Shown here piece by piece: positions 1-6,711 of a stretch of DNA of 64,000 nucleotides. Each line of letters opens with the position of its first letter. Position 1 is the stretch's first letter. This DNA comes from CANKHA01 sp963750965 (GTDB taxonomy: Bacteria; Pseudomonadota; Alphaproteobacteria; Rhizobiales; Xanthobacteraceae). The notes beneath the pieces are model-generated. The model saw nothing but the letters and a program-made list of their open reading frames with translations. It searched no databases and was not told where the DNA came from. Position numbers and translations under genes: made by a program. Location: positions 186,001 through 250,000 of the forward strand of contig CAVVSK010000011.1 of the NCBI GenBank assembly GCA_963750965.1. Reading direction: 5' to 3'.

Positions 1-450
1 GTAGGTGATGCCGTAGATGATGCCGAAGACGTCGCCGAATTCGTCGTTGAAGAAGGGTCCGACCACCCCTTTCGGCAAGGTGGCCTGAATGTCGCTGACC
101 TTCTTGCGAACCTGATACCAGATGTCCGGGAGATCGCGCTTGGGCGTGGATTCCTTCAGATACACGAAGATGGTCGACTGGCCGGGCTTCGTGTAGCTCT
201 TGATGTAATCAAGACGCGGAGTTTCCTCGAGCTTCTTTTCGAGCCGCTCCGTCACCTGTTTCAGCGTGTCCAGGGCGGTCGCGCCCGGCCAGGCGATCTG
301 GACGACCATGGTCTGCACGGAGAACTCGGGGTCTTCCTGCCGGCCGAGCCGCTCATACGCGATGACGCCGGCGACGGCACAGAGCAGCATGAGAAATAGG
401 ACGATCGCCTTGTTATTGACCGCCCATTCGGAAAGATTGAAGCGCGTCAT
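1..450 (-). CDS. RND efflux transporter permease, N-terminal part (cut by window start)
   Basis: Reading leftward from an ATG at 450 gives an open frame of 150 residues that runs off the window. It starts MTRFNLSEWAVNN, then has a first membrane helix (IVLFLMLLCAVAGVIAY) and a periplasmic stretch with LGRQEDPEF, IAWPGATA and LPKGVVGPFFNDEFGDVFG, all typical of the AcrB/HAE1 family N-terminus. These are inner-membrane proton-driven pumps of about 1,000 residues or more. The ATG overlaps the stop of the adaptor gene by one base (TGATG), so the two are probably translationally coupled. Substrate cannot be told from this part. Confidence 0.9.
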   Translation of the reverse strand, partial: MTRFNLSEWAVNNKAIVLFLMLLCAVAGVIAYERLGRQEDPEFSVQTMVVQIAWPGATALDTLKQVTERLEKKLEETPRLDYIKSYTKPGQSTIFVYLKESTPKRDLPDIWYQVRKKVSDIQATLPKGVVGPFFNDEFGDVFGIIYGITY

Positions 451-1586
451 CACTTGCCCTCCATAGCGGTCTTCACCGGCCGACTTTCGGCCAGCGAGTT
501 GACGCCGGACTTGCCCTCGATCTCGGGCTTCACCGGCTGGCCTTCGGCCAACGAGTTGACACCTGCGATCACGACTTTCTCGCCAGCAGACAGGCCGCGG
601 CTGACGACGACGGAATCCGCGCTGAACTCGAGGAGCTCGACCGTCCGGCGATGCACCGTGCCGTTTTCGGCGACGACCCAGATCTGCGGCCCATCACCCG
701 ATTGCAGCAGGGCGTTGGAGGGCACGCTGATCACCTCCGGGCCATCGCTTTCGGCACGCCCGACAACCACGGCGCCGAGACGCATCTCCGACGGCGGTGA
801 AGTCAGAGCCACCTTCACCTCGTAGGTCCCCGTAGTGCTGTCGGCTTCGGGCGAGATCTGGCGGACGGAGCCGATGACCGCGGTCTCGGGTCGGCCCTGC
901 ACCCACACCTTGACGGGCATGCCCAGCTTTGCACGGGCGACATGTTCGCTGGCCACGGCGAAAACCGCCTCGCGCTCCGAGCTGCGCGAGATCTCGACCA
1001 CCTTCTGGCCTGCGGCAACGACCTGGCCCGGGTCGGCGTTCGTCGCCGTCACAACGCCGTCGTCGGGCGCACGGAGCTCGGTGTAGCTCAGGTGATTCTT
1101 GGCGATGCGAAGATTGGCCTCGGCTGCCTGGACCTGCGCTTCAGCGCTATGCAGCGCCTTGAGCGCATTCTCGTAAAGGGACCGCGTCGTGATCTGCTTC
1201 TCGAGTAGGATGCGGTAGCGCTCCTCCTGCGGCGCAGCCTGGGCGACGGCTGCCTTCGCCGCGACGAGGTCGGCTTCGGAGGCTGTCACCTTGTTCTGGT
1301 AGTCGAGAGCACTGAGCTGGGCGAGCTTCTGGCCCTTCCTCACGACAGCGCCGACGTCGACATCGCGCGAGGTGAGGCGGCCGCCGACCTCGAACCCGAC
1401 CTGGCTGACGTAGCGCGACTGGATGCGGCCGGCGCCTTGCGCCACGAAGGCGAGCTTATGCGGCGTAACGACGATGACACGCGCCGGCCGCGCAGTCGCG
1501 CCCGCGGCTGGTTTTTCTTCGGAACAGCCTGCGAGATAGACACAGGCGATGCAAGCACACAGGAAGGGACTTAGTGCTAGACGCAT
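450..1586 (-). CDS. RND efflux periplasmic adaptor, HlyD/MFP-family lipoprotein
   Basis: This membrane fusion protein would bridge the RND permease to an outer-membrane channel. The start at 1586 is chosen because it has GGAGG at a good distance and opens a lipoprotein signal (MRLALSPFLCACIACVYLAGC, lipobox LAGC at about 18-21). An upstream in-frame start would bury it. The body has the usual order: beta barrel, lipoyl half, long coiled-coil hairpin (about 75-150), second lipoyl half (LRAPDDGVVTATNADPGQVV), barrel. It is 378 residues, normal for the family. The last 37 residues are a diverged tandem copy (GVNSLAEGQPVKPEIEGKS followed by GVNSLAESRPVKTAMEGK), which is unusual. It is first in an operon with the permease. 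Confidence 0.92.
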   Translation of the reverse strand: MRLALSPFLCACIACVYLAGCSEEKPAAGATARPARVIVVTPHKLAFVAQGAGRIQSRYVSQVGFEVGGRLTSRDVDVGAVVRKGQKLAQLSALDYQNKVTASEADLVAAKAAVAQAAPQEERYRILLEKQITTRSLYENALKALHSAEAQVQAAEANLRIAKNHLSYTELRAPDDGVVTATNADPGQVVAAGQKVVEISRSSEREAVFAVASEHVARAKLGMPVKVWVQGRPETAVIGSVRQISPEADSTTGTYEVKVALTSPPSEMRLGAVVVGRAESDGPEVISVPSNALLQSGDGPQIWVVAENGTVHRRTVELLEFSADSVVVSRGLSAGEKVVIAGVNSLAEGQPVKPEIEGKSGVNSLAESRPVKTAMEGK

Positions 1587-1866
1587 GGAAGCCTCCGGAG
1601 AGAACGACGAGTGGGGGGTAAGAATGAATTGGCCTATGCAGTGCGACCCCTGGGCCGCTCGAGCAGCGCGAACGCTGCATCGGCGACGGGCATGCGAAGC
1701 TCGACGGCGCGCGACGCGCGGCCGAGCACGCACAGGGCCTCAAAGACGAAAACGAGCATCGCGAACGCGAGGGCTCGGCGAGACTTCAAGAGGGACGAAG
1801 CACACAGGAACGGACCTGATGACAGGCGCATGGAGACCTCCGCCCAGAACGGCGAGTTGTGGTGAA
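1572..1866. repeat. direct duplication of the adaptor leader (two copies, about 50 bp each)
   Basis: Two stretches, about 1572-1620 and 1816-1865, are clearly related: cacacagga-acggac, then a CAT start, GGAGG complement, and agaacg-cgag. They carry the Shine-Dalgarno site and first codons of the adaptor and of the small ORF at 1831. Found by eye; identity not computed. Confidence 0.55.
1634..1831 (-). CDS. small hydrophobic ORF with a leader duplicated from the adaptor gene
   Basis: A 65-codon frame begins MRLSSGPFLCASS and has a hydrophobic run (ALAFAMLVFVFEALCVL, about 20-37), so it could be a small membrane protein. Its ribosome-binding site and first 12 codons closely match those of the adaptor at 1586 (GGAGG-n6-ATGCG, and TTCCTGTGTGCTT in both), which points to a local duplication of the leader. 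It lies upstream of the adaptor on the same strand and downstream of the TetR operator, so it would be on the same transcript. I recognise no family. It may be a decayed copy rather than a working gene. Confidence 0.45.
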   Translation of the reverse strand: MRLSSGPFLCASSLLKSRRALAFAMLVFVFEALCVLGRASRAVELRMPVADAAFALLERPRGRTA

Positions 1867-1904
1867 AGGAACGACGGGCGCTCTGGACTGCCCGCCCATC
1901 TCGG

Positions 1905-1940
1905 ATTGACCTTTTAGTCCAAATCGACTAAGTAGTCAAT
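1905..1940. promoter_or_regulatory. nested palindromic operator with overlapping divergent promoters (TetR/efflux)
   Basis: The site reads ATTGAC-n3-TTAGTC-n6-GACTAA-n3-GTCAAT: two inverted repeats, perfect in both arms, sharing one centre. Each outer arm also supplies a TTGAC -35-like hexamer for opposite strands, with -10-like TAAGTA and TAAAAG 17 bases away. It lies between the efflux operon and the tetR gene, as expected for an autoregulated TetR system. Repressor binding here would occlude both promoters. The palindrome is seen directly; the promoter reading is inference. Confidence 0.75.
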
Positions 1941-1949
1941 ATGAGAAAT

Positions 1950-1963
1950 TTGCAGATCTGCAA
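1950..1963. promoter_or_regulatory. 14-bp perfect palindrome downstream of the operator
   Basis: TTGCAGATCTGCAA is fully self-complementary and sits 10 bp from the main operator, in the tetR leader. It may be a second regulator site; nothing else supports a function. Confidence 0.4.
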
Positions 1964-2009
1964 TGAGGATGGCGAATGGCGAAAATCGATTTAGCGCGCA
2001 GGGCGGAAA

Positions 2010-2606
2010 TTGGACGGGAGAAGACGTGCCAGAACACGGGCGCAAATCGTCGACGCCGCGGCGATGCTTCTCTCTGAGCGCCCACCAGAGGCGCTCACGG
2101 TGGATGCCGTGGTCGAGGCTGCGGGCGTCGCAAAGGGGACGTTCTACTATCACTTCCAAAGCATGGAGGAGTTGGCCGCCGCAGTGGGCGAGAAGCTCGG
2201 CGAGAGCTTTGACGAGCTGCTGATGCCGGCCAGGCTCGGTCTGCAAGATCCCATCGCGCGCATATCCTTCGCCTTCACCCAATTTCTGGCCAAGGCGATT
2301 GCGGACCCCCTATGGGCGCGGCTGGTCGTCCAGAGCGCGCAGGCTCCGACCGAATTTGCCCGCAGCGTTCGTGAGCATCTCAAGACGGATCTGACCGAGG
2401 CCAAGGCTCAGGGGCGCTTGACCATGCAGGACGTAGAGCTGGCCGCCGACATCGTCTTCGGCATCTGGCTTCAGGTCACGCGCGGCACTCTGCAACGGCG
2501 GGCCGCGCCGGACCTGGCCGAGCAAACTCTCGACGCCATGCTTCGGGCGCTTGGCGCGTCCTCGCGACCGCGGCGACAGAAGGGCGGCGCTCACCGATCT
2601 ACGTGA
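2010..2606 (+). CDS. TetR/AcrR family transcriptional regulator
   Basis: This is a dimeric repressor with an N-terminal helix-turn-helix (RAQIVDAAAMLLSE, then LTVDAVVEAAGVAKGTFYYHF at about 30-50, the family signature) and a variable ligand domain. It is 198 residues, normal for the family. The start is a TTG: the frame is closed by a TAG at 1992 and no ATG or GTG is available before the helix-turn-helix. It diverges from the RND pump genes across a symmetric operator, so it very probably represses the pump and itself until it binds a pump substrate. Confidence 0.88.
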   Translation: MDGRRRARTRAQIVDAAAMLLSERPPEALTVDAVVEAAGVAKGTFYYHFQSMEELAAAVGEKLGESFDELLMPARLGLQDPIARISFAFTQFLAKAIADPLWARLVVQSAQAPTEFARSVREHLKTDLTEAKAQGRLTMQDVELAADIVFGIWLQVTRGTLQRRAAPDLAEQTLDAMLRALGASSRPRRQKGGAHRST

Positions 2607-2659
2607 TGACGAGGTGATAGGCATTAGCCGCGGTGCTGGAACGCATTTGCCCGTTATGC

Positions 2660-2736
2660 TGGCGCGCCCGACAAGATTCGAACTTGTGACCTTTGCCTTC
2701 GGAGGGCAACGCTCTATCCAGCTGAGCTACGGGCGC
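2660..2736 (-). tRNA. tRNA-Arg (anticodon CCG)
   Basis: Read leftward from 2736 it folds as a full cloverleaf. The acceptor is GCGCCCG/CGGGCGC, the D arm is GCTC/GAGC, the anticodon stem is TTGCC/GGCAA around the loop CTCCGAA (anticodon CCG, codon CGG), and the T arm is ACAAG-TTCGAAT-CTTGT. The 3' CCA is encoded. Total length is 77 nt. No integrase or truncated tRNA copy lies near it. Confidence 0.95.
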
Positions 2737-2851
2737 CTTCGCCTTAAATAGCCGAACGCCGCCGCAGCGGCAACGGCGTGGCCGTTTCGCATCGCCTTTC
2801 GCTATCGCGCGGCTTGAAGGGCGCATTATAAAGGCTCAGGGAGAGCCCCTG

Positions 2852-4063
2852 ATGCCAAAACCCGATCCAAGCCAGGAAAATACCGCCAGCAGCGAGCCGC
2901 CTTTCGCCTGGGAAGACCCGCTCGACCTGGAAGGCGAGCTTTCGGAAGAAGAACGCAAGGTGCGTGACGCTGCGCGCCGCTATGCCAAGGAAAAGCTGTT
3001 TCCGCGCGTGCTCGCGGCTTACCGGGAGGAGAATTTCGACCGCGCGATTATGAGCGAGATGGGCGCGCTGGGCCTGCTCGGCGCCACCCTGCCCGAGAGC
3101 TATGGCGGCGCGGGGCTCGGTCACGTGGCCTATGGCCTGATCGCGCGGGAGATCGAGCGGGTGGATTCCGGCTATCGCTCGGCGCTGTCGGTACAGTCCT
3201 CGCTGGTGATGGTGCCGATCCACACATTCGGCAGCGAGGCGCAGCGGCGCAAATATCTGCCAAAACTCGCCACCGGCGAAATCGTCGGCTGTTTCGGCCT
3301 GACCGAGCCCGACCACGGCTCCGATCCCGGCTCGATGACGACGAAGGCAAAAAAAGTCGCCAATGGATTTCAGCTGAGCGGCGCCAAGACCTGGATCACC
3401 AACGCCCCGGTCGCCGACATCGCCATCGTCTGGGCCAAACTCGACGGCGAGATCCGCGGCTTCATCGTCGAGCGCGGCACAAAAGGTTTTGAAACGCCGA
3501 AGATCACCGGCAAGCTTTCCATGCGCGCCTGCGCCACCGGCGGGATCACGCTGGATGATGCAGTCGTGCCGGAGGACAATCTGCTGCCCGATGCCAAAGG
3601 CCTCGCGGGTCCCTTCACCTGTCTCAACAGCGCCCGCTTCGGCATTGTCTGGGGCGCCATGGGCGCCGCGGAATTCTGCTGGCATGCCGCGCGGCAATAT
3701 GCGCTCGACCGCAAGCAGTTCGGCCGCCCGCTCGCCGCCAATCAACTGGTGCAGAAGAAACTGGCCGATATGCAAACCGAGATCGCGCTCGGCCTGCAGG
3801 GCGCACTGCGGCTTGGCCGGCTGTTGGAAGCCGGCAGAGCCGCGCCGCCGGCGATCTCGCTGCTCAAGCGCAACAATTGCGGCAAGGCGCTGGAGATCGC
3901 ACGCGCGGCGCGCGACCTGCATGGCGCCAACGGGATCGCCGACGAATTCCATGTGATGCGGGTGATGAATAATCTCGAGACCGTCAACACCTACGAAGGC
4001 ACGCACGACATCCATGCGCTGGTGCTGGGACGCGCGATGACCGGCATCCAAGCCTTTTCCTGA
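2852..4063 (+). CDS. gcdH: glutaryl-CoA dehydrogenase (acyl-CoA dehydrogenase family)
   Basis: This FAD enzyme oxidatively decarboxylates glutaryl-CoA to crotonyl-CoA in lysine and tryptophan breakdown. The order is the alpha-helical N domain (LLGATLPESYGGAGLGHVAYG), the middle beta domain (FGLTEPDHGSDPGSM, TWITNAP), then the C domain (YALDRKQFGRPLAANQLVQ). The C terminus has ARDLHGANGI and YEGTHDIH, in which Glu at about 382 is the expected catalytic base. RNNCGKALEIAR and the N-terminal DPLDLEGELSEEE are close to known GcdH rather than to general acyl-CoA dehydrogenases. It is 403 residues, full length. An AGGGAGAG sequence precedes the ATG. It stands alone between the tRNA and an opposing gene. 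Confidence 0.93.
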   Translation: MPKPDPSQENTASSEPPFAWEDPLDLEGELSEEERKVRDAARRYAKEKLFPRVLAAYREENFDRAIMSEMGALGLLGATLPESYGGAGLGHVAYGLIAREIERVDSGYRSALSVQSSLVMVPIHTFGSEAQRRKYLPKLATGEIVGCFGLTEPDHGSDPGSMTTKAKKVANGFQLSGAKTWITNAPVADIAIVWAKLDGEIRGFIVERGTKGFETPKITGKLSMRACATGGITLDDAVVPEDNLLPDAKGLAGPFTCLNSARFGIVWGAMGAAEFCWHAARQYALDRKQFGRPLAANQLVQKKLADMQTEIALGLQGALRLGRLLEAGRAAPPAISLLKRNNCGKALEIARAARDLHGANGIADEFHVMRVMNNLETVNTYEGTHDIHALVLGRAMTGIQAFS

Positions 4064-4068
4064 TTGGC

Positions 4069-4686
4069 CTACCGCGCGTTCGACGAATTGTAGTTGGGGC
4101 AATTCGCGGACAGCGCCGCCCACATTTTTTCCACGCCCGCCTTGCCGTGTTGCGCTTCAATTTTACGGGCGTTTGTATTGTCCAGGTAGTTGTTCTCGCG
4201 GCGCATAATGGTGAAGTCGCCCCCAGCCGGCGGCTGATAGAGTATGAAATAACCGCAACTACGATCGACGTTGGCGAATTTTGCGGAAAAATCCAACGCC
4301 GCATAAGTGCCGGGCTGCGGAGACTGTGCCGGGTCCCTGGTCCATGTGATTTTCACGATGCGCCAAGATTTCGCCGACCCGGCCAGCGCCTTGAATTGCT
4401 CGGTCTCTGTCGAGAACTGTGCAAGCGTCTGTTGCCGCCGAAAGCTCTCTACCAGCATGCCATACGCATCAGCGTGGCGACCACTTTCTAAAGCATCAAG
4501 AAAAGCTTGAAGGGTTTTCAGCGCACGCTGCCGTTGTTCGGTCGTGGGCTTCCAGCCTGGCCGTGATTGCGGGCCCAGGTTGATTTCATTCTTGGCGGCA
4601 GGCGAGATTTCCAACGCCACGGTCGCGCTCGCCGGCGCGGTGCCAGCCGCAAGCGCAAGCACAGCCGCAAAGACTATCCATCCCAT
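4069..4686 (-). CDS. secreted DUF4019-like protein
   Basis: About 205 residues with a signal peptide (MGWIVFAAVLALAAGTAPASA). The body resembles DUF4019 proteins: LDALESGRHADAYGML, a Trp-rich middle, then YAALDFSAKFANVDRSCGYFILY and FTIMRRENNYLD. The function of the domain is unknown; export to the periplasm is the only inference. The ATG at 4686 is preferred over a TTG at 4701 because a G-rich Shine-Dalgarno site lies just upstream of it and it starts the signal peptide cleanly. It converges on gcdH with a 5-bp gap. Confidence 0.75.
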   Translation of the reverse strand: MGWIVFAAVLALAAGTAPASATVALEISPAAKNEINLGPQSRPGWKPTTEQRQRALKTLQAFLDALESGRHADAYGMLVESFRRQQTLAQFSTETEQFKALAGSAKSWRIVKITWTRDPAQSPQPGTYAALDFSAKFANVDRSCGYFILYQPPAGGDFTIMRRENNYLDNTNARKIEAQHGKAGVEKMWAALSANCPNYNSSNAR

Positions 4687-4821
4687 ATCAGCCCCCCGCA
4701 ATTGGCGACCACTCTAGCTTGAATGAAGACCAATCCTAGTCCGCATTTTTTGGAACATGTGTTTGGGTGCGCGATCCAACGGCTGCTTACGTTCGTTCTT
4801 GATTTATCCTTCCCGCATGGC

Positions 4822-5314
4822 ATGGTCGCTCGCATGCAAATGCGAGTCCAGATACCTCCCATCGACGGCCGGCAGTCGGAAACCGCGCTCGTCGTCGCGC
4901 GCGGCACCGGCCGCCTCTTATTGTCGCTCGGCTTCTGCTGCGTCAGCGAACTGGCGCTGCCGTCGGGCCGTCGCGCCGACATCACGGCGGTGGACGACAG
5001 CGGGCGAAATCTGGATCGTGGAAATCAAATCCTCGGTGGCGGATTTTCGCGCAGACCAGAAATGGATGGACTACCGGCTGCATTGCGACCGGCTGTTTTT
5101 CGCCACCACGCTGGAAGTGCCGTGCGAGATCTTTCCGCCCGACACCGGGCTGATCGTGGCGGATGCCTTCGGCGCGGAGATCAAATGCGAGGCGCCCGAG
5201 CACCGCTTGCCCGCAGCGACGCGCAAGAGCATGTTGCTGCGCTTCGGGCAGACCGCGGCGCTGCGGCTGCAGGCGCTCAGCGATCCGGCCGGACCCTATG
5301 AACTTGACCGCTAA
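4822..5314 (+). pseudogene. mmcB: MmcB-family DNA repair protein, split by a +1 frameshift
   Basis: Two overlapping frames make one MmcB protein. The first gives ETALVVARGTGRLLLSLGF and ELALPSGRRADITAVDDSG. The second continues EIWIVEIKSSVADFRAD, KWMDYRLHCDRLFFAT, IFPPDTGLIVADAFGAEI and APEHRLPAATRK. MmcB is a small PD-(D/E)XK-like nuclease family linked to imuAB/dnaE2 mutagenesis in alphaproteobacteria. Removing one G from the GGG at 5002-5004 restores a 163-residue protein ending at 5314, close to family length. Every conserved segment is intact, so this is either a very recent mutation or a base-calling error. The start at 4822 is the first ATG in frame near the family start. Confidence 0.78.
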
Positions 5315-5329
5315 TAGAAAGGTGGCGTG

Positions 5330-6055
5330 ATGCGTTATCTCCTCGGAATCCTGAGCATTCTCATTGCTGCGTCGTGCCTGGGACCCAGCAGCGTGCAGGC
5401 GCAAGACTACGCCGCCATCGTCGCCTCACCCGACCGCAGCGATGCCGATCGCAATAATGATAAAAAGCGCAAACCCGAACAGCTGCTCGCCTTCACCGGC
5501 GTGAAAACCGGCATGAAGGTGATGGATATTGTGTCGAGCGCCGGTTACAGCGCCGAGCTTTTGGCGCGTTCTGTCGGACCAAACGGTACTGTCTATGCAG
5601 TGAATTCGCAGGAAACGGCGGACCGGGTAAAGGATCGGTTCGAGCCCAGACTAAGCAAAGTGAAAACTCTCGTTCCTGTCGTGCGTAACTACGACGATCC
5701 GGTTCCATCCGAGGTCAGCAACCTCGACCTCGTGACAATCTATTTCTCCTATCACGACCTCGCCCATATGGGCGTCGACCGCGCGGCGATGAACAAGAAG
5801 GTGTTCGCCGCGCTGAAGCCCGGCGGCTATTTCGTCGTCGCCGATCATTCGGCAAAAGCCGGCGATGGGCTAAACGTGACGAAGACGCTGCATCGCATCG
5901 AGGAGAAGACGCTCCGCCAGGAAGTCGAAGCTGCCGGGTTCAAGCTCGTCGCTGAAGGCGATTTTCTCCGGAATCCCGAGGATACGCGCGACACCAACGT
6001 CAATCAGTCCAAGCTGCCGAACGACGAGTTCGTGCTGAAATTCCAGAAACCGTAG
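5330..6055 (+). CDS. exported class I SAM-dependent methyltransferase-like protein
   Basis: A 241-residue protein with a signal peptide (LLGILSILIAASCLGPSSVQA) ahead of a Rossmann-like methyltransferase domain. The SAM-site region is VMDIVSSAGYSAELLARSVG, followed by TVYAVNS, NLDLVTIYFSYHDLAH and LKPGGYFVVADHS. Proteins like this are frequent in alphaproteobacteria, but their substrate is unknown and SAM is not normally present in the periplasm. ATG at 5330 is used with AAAGGTGG in front; a GTG at 5327 is the alternative. It follows mmcB by 15 bp and may share its transcript. Confidence 0.8.
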   Translation: MRYLLGILSILIAASCLGPSSVQAQDYAAIVASPDRSDADRNNDKKRKPEQLLAFTGVKTGMKVMDIVSSAGYSAELLARSVGPNGTVYAVNSQETADRVKDRFEPRLSKVKTLVPVVRNYDDPVPSEVSNLDLVTIYFSYHDLAHMGVDRAAMNKKVFAALKPGGYFVVADHSAKAGDGLNVTKTLHRIEEKTLRQEVEAAGFKLVAEGDFLRNPEDTRDTNVNQSKLPNDEFVLKFQKP

Positions 6056-6061
6056 CGCTTC

Positions 6062-6149
6062 TCCCTCTCCCACTGATCTCGGGTTTACCCGAGATCAGCA
6101 CTATTTGAGTGCGCAAGTCGGGCAAGCCCGACTTGCGATGGGAGAGGGA
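6062..6149. repeat. two-hairpin inverted-repeat element between convergent genes
   Basis: An 11-bp inverted repeat (TCCCTCTCCCA/TGGGAGAGGGA) bounds two perfect 12-bp hairpins. One is CTGATCTCGGGT around TT at 6073-6098; the other is CGCAAGTCGGGC around AA at 6112-6137. It sits between the stop of the methyltransferase and the stop of regA, where it could end transcription from both sides. It resembles the dispersed palindromic elements of Bradyrhizobium-type genomes. Confidence 0.7.
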
Positions 6150-6156
6150 AAAATAA

Positions 6157-6711
6157 TCAGCGCGGTGCGCGTTTGGCCAAAATGCGCTGCAGCGTGCGAC
6201 GATGCATGTTGAGCCGGCGCGCCGTTTCCGAGACGTTGCGGCCGCACAGTTCATAGATGCGCTGGATATGCTCCCAGCGCACGCGGTCGGCCGACATCGG
6301 ATTTGAGGGCGGTTCGATCTTGCGGTCCTCCCGCGACAACAGCGCGCTGACCACGTCGTCGGCATCGACCGGCTTGGCGAGATAGTCAACCGCTCCGAGC
6401 TTCACCGCGGTTACCGCCGTGGCGATATTGCCATAGCCGGTGAGGATGATGGCGCGCGCCTCGGGCCGGCTGCGTTTGAGTGCGGAGATCACGTCGAGAC
6501 CGTTGCCGTCGCCGAGCCGCATGTCCACGACCGCGAAGGCCGGGGCGGCACGCTCGACCTGCTGCAAACCGTCCGCCACGGATTCCGCCGTGGTCACGGC
6601 AAAGCCGCGGGCCTGCATCGCGCTGGCAAGTCGCTGCAAAAACGGCTTGTCGTCTTCAACGATCAACAGCGTCTTTTCGGGAGACGCAACACTGGCTACC
6701 TGAACGCTCAT
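6157..6711 (-). CDS. regA: redox response regulator RegA/ActR/PrrA
   Basis: A 184-residue response regulator that acts with RegB on photosynthesis, respiration, nitrogen and carbon fixation genes. The receiver domain has acidic residues VEDD (18-21), phospho-acceptor Asp at about 63 (VVDMRLGDGNG), Thr 91 and Lys 113 (YLAKPVD). A proline linker (EPPSNP) leads to the Fis-type helix-turn-helix (VSETARRLNMHRRTLQRILAKR), which is highly conserved in RegA proteins. Its ATG overlaps the regB stop by four bases (ATGA), so the kinase and regulator are co-translated. Confidence 0.95.
   Translation of the reverse strand: MSVQVASVASPEKTLLIVEDDKPFLQRLASAMQARGFAVTTAESVADGLQQVERAAPAFAVVDMRLGDGNGLDVISALKRSRPEARAIILTGYGNIATAVTAVKLGAVDYLAKPVDADDVVSALLSREDRKIEPPSNPMSADRVRWEHIQRIYELCGRNVSETARRLNMHRRTLQRILAKRAPR

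Noticed and set aside
2660..2736. tRNA-Arg as an integration site for a genomic island
   Set aside because: No integrase, no repeated tRNA 3' end and no change in gene type on either side.
2744..4123. 459-codon open frame antisense to gcdH
   Set aside because: The sense strand encodes a full acyl-CoA dehydrogenase with all motifs; the antisense frame is a GC-rich shadow without recognisable domains.
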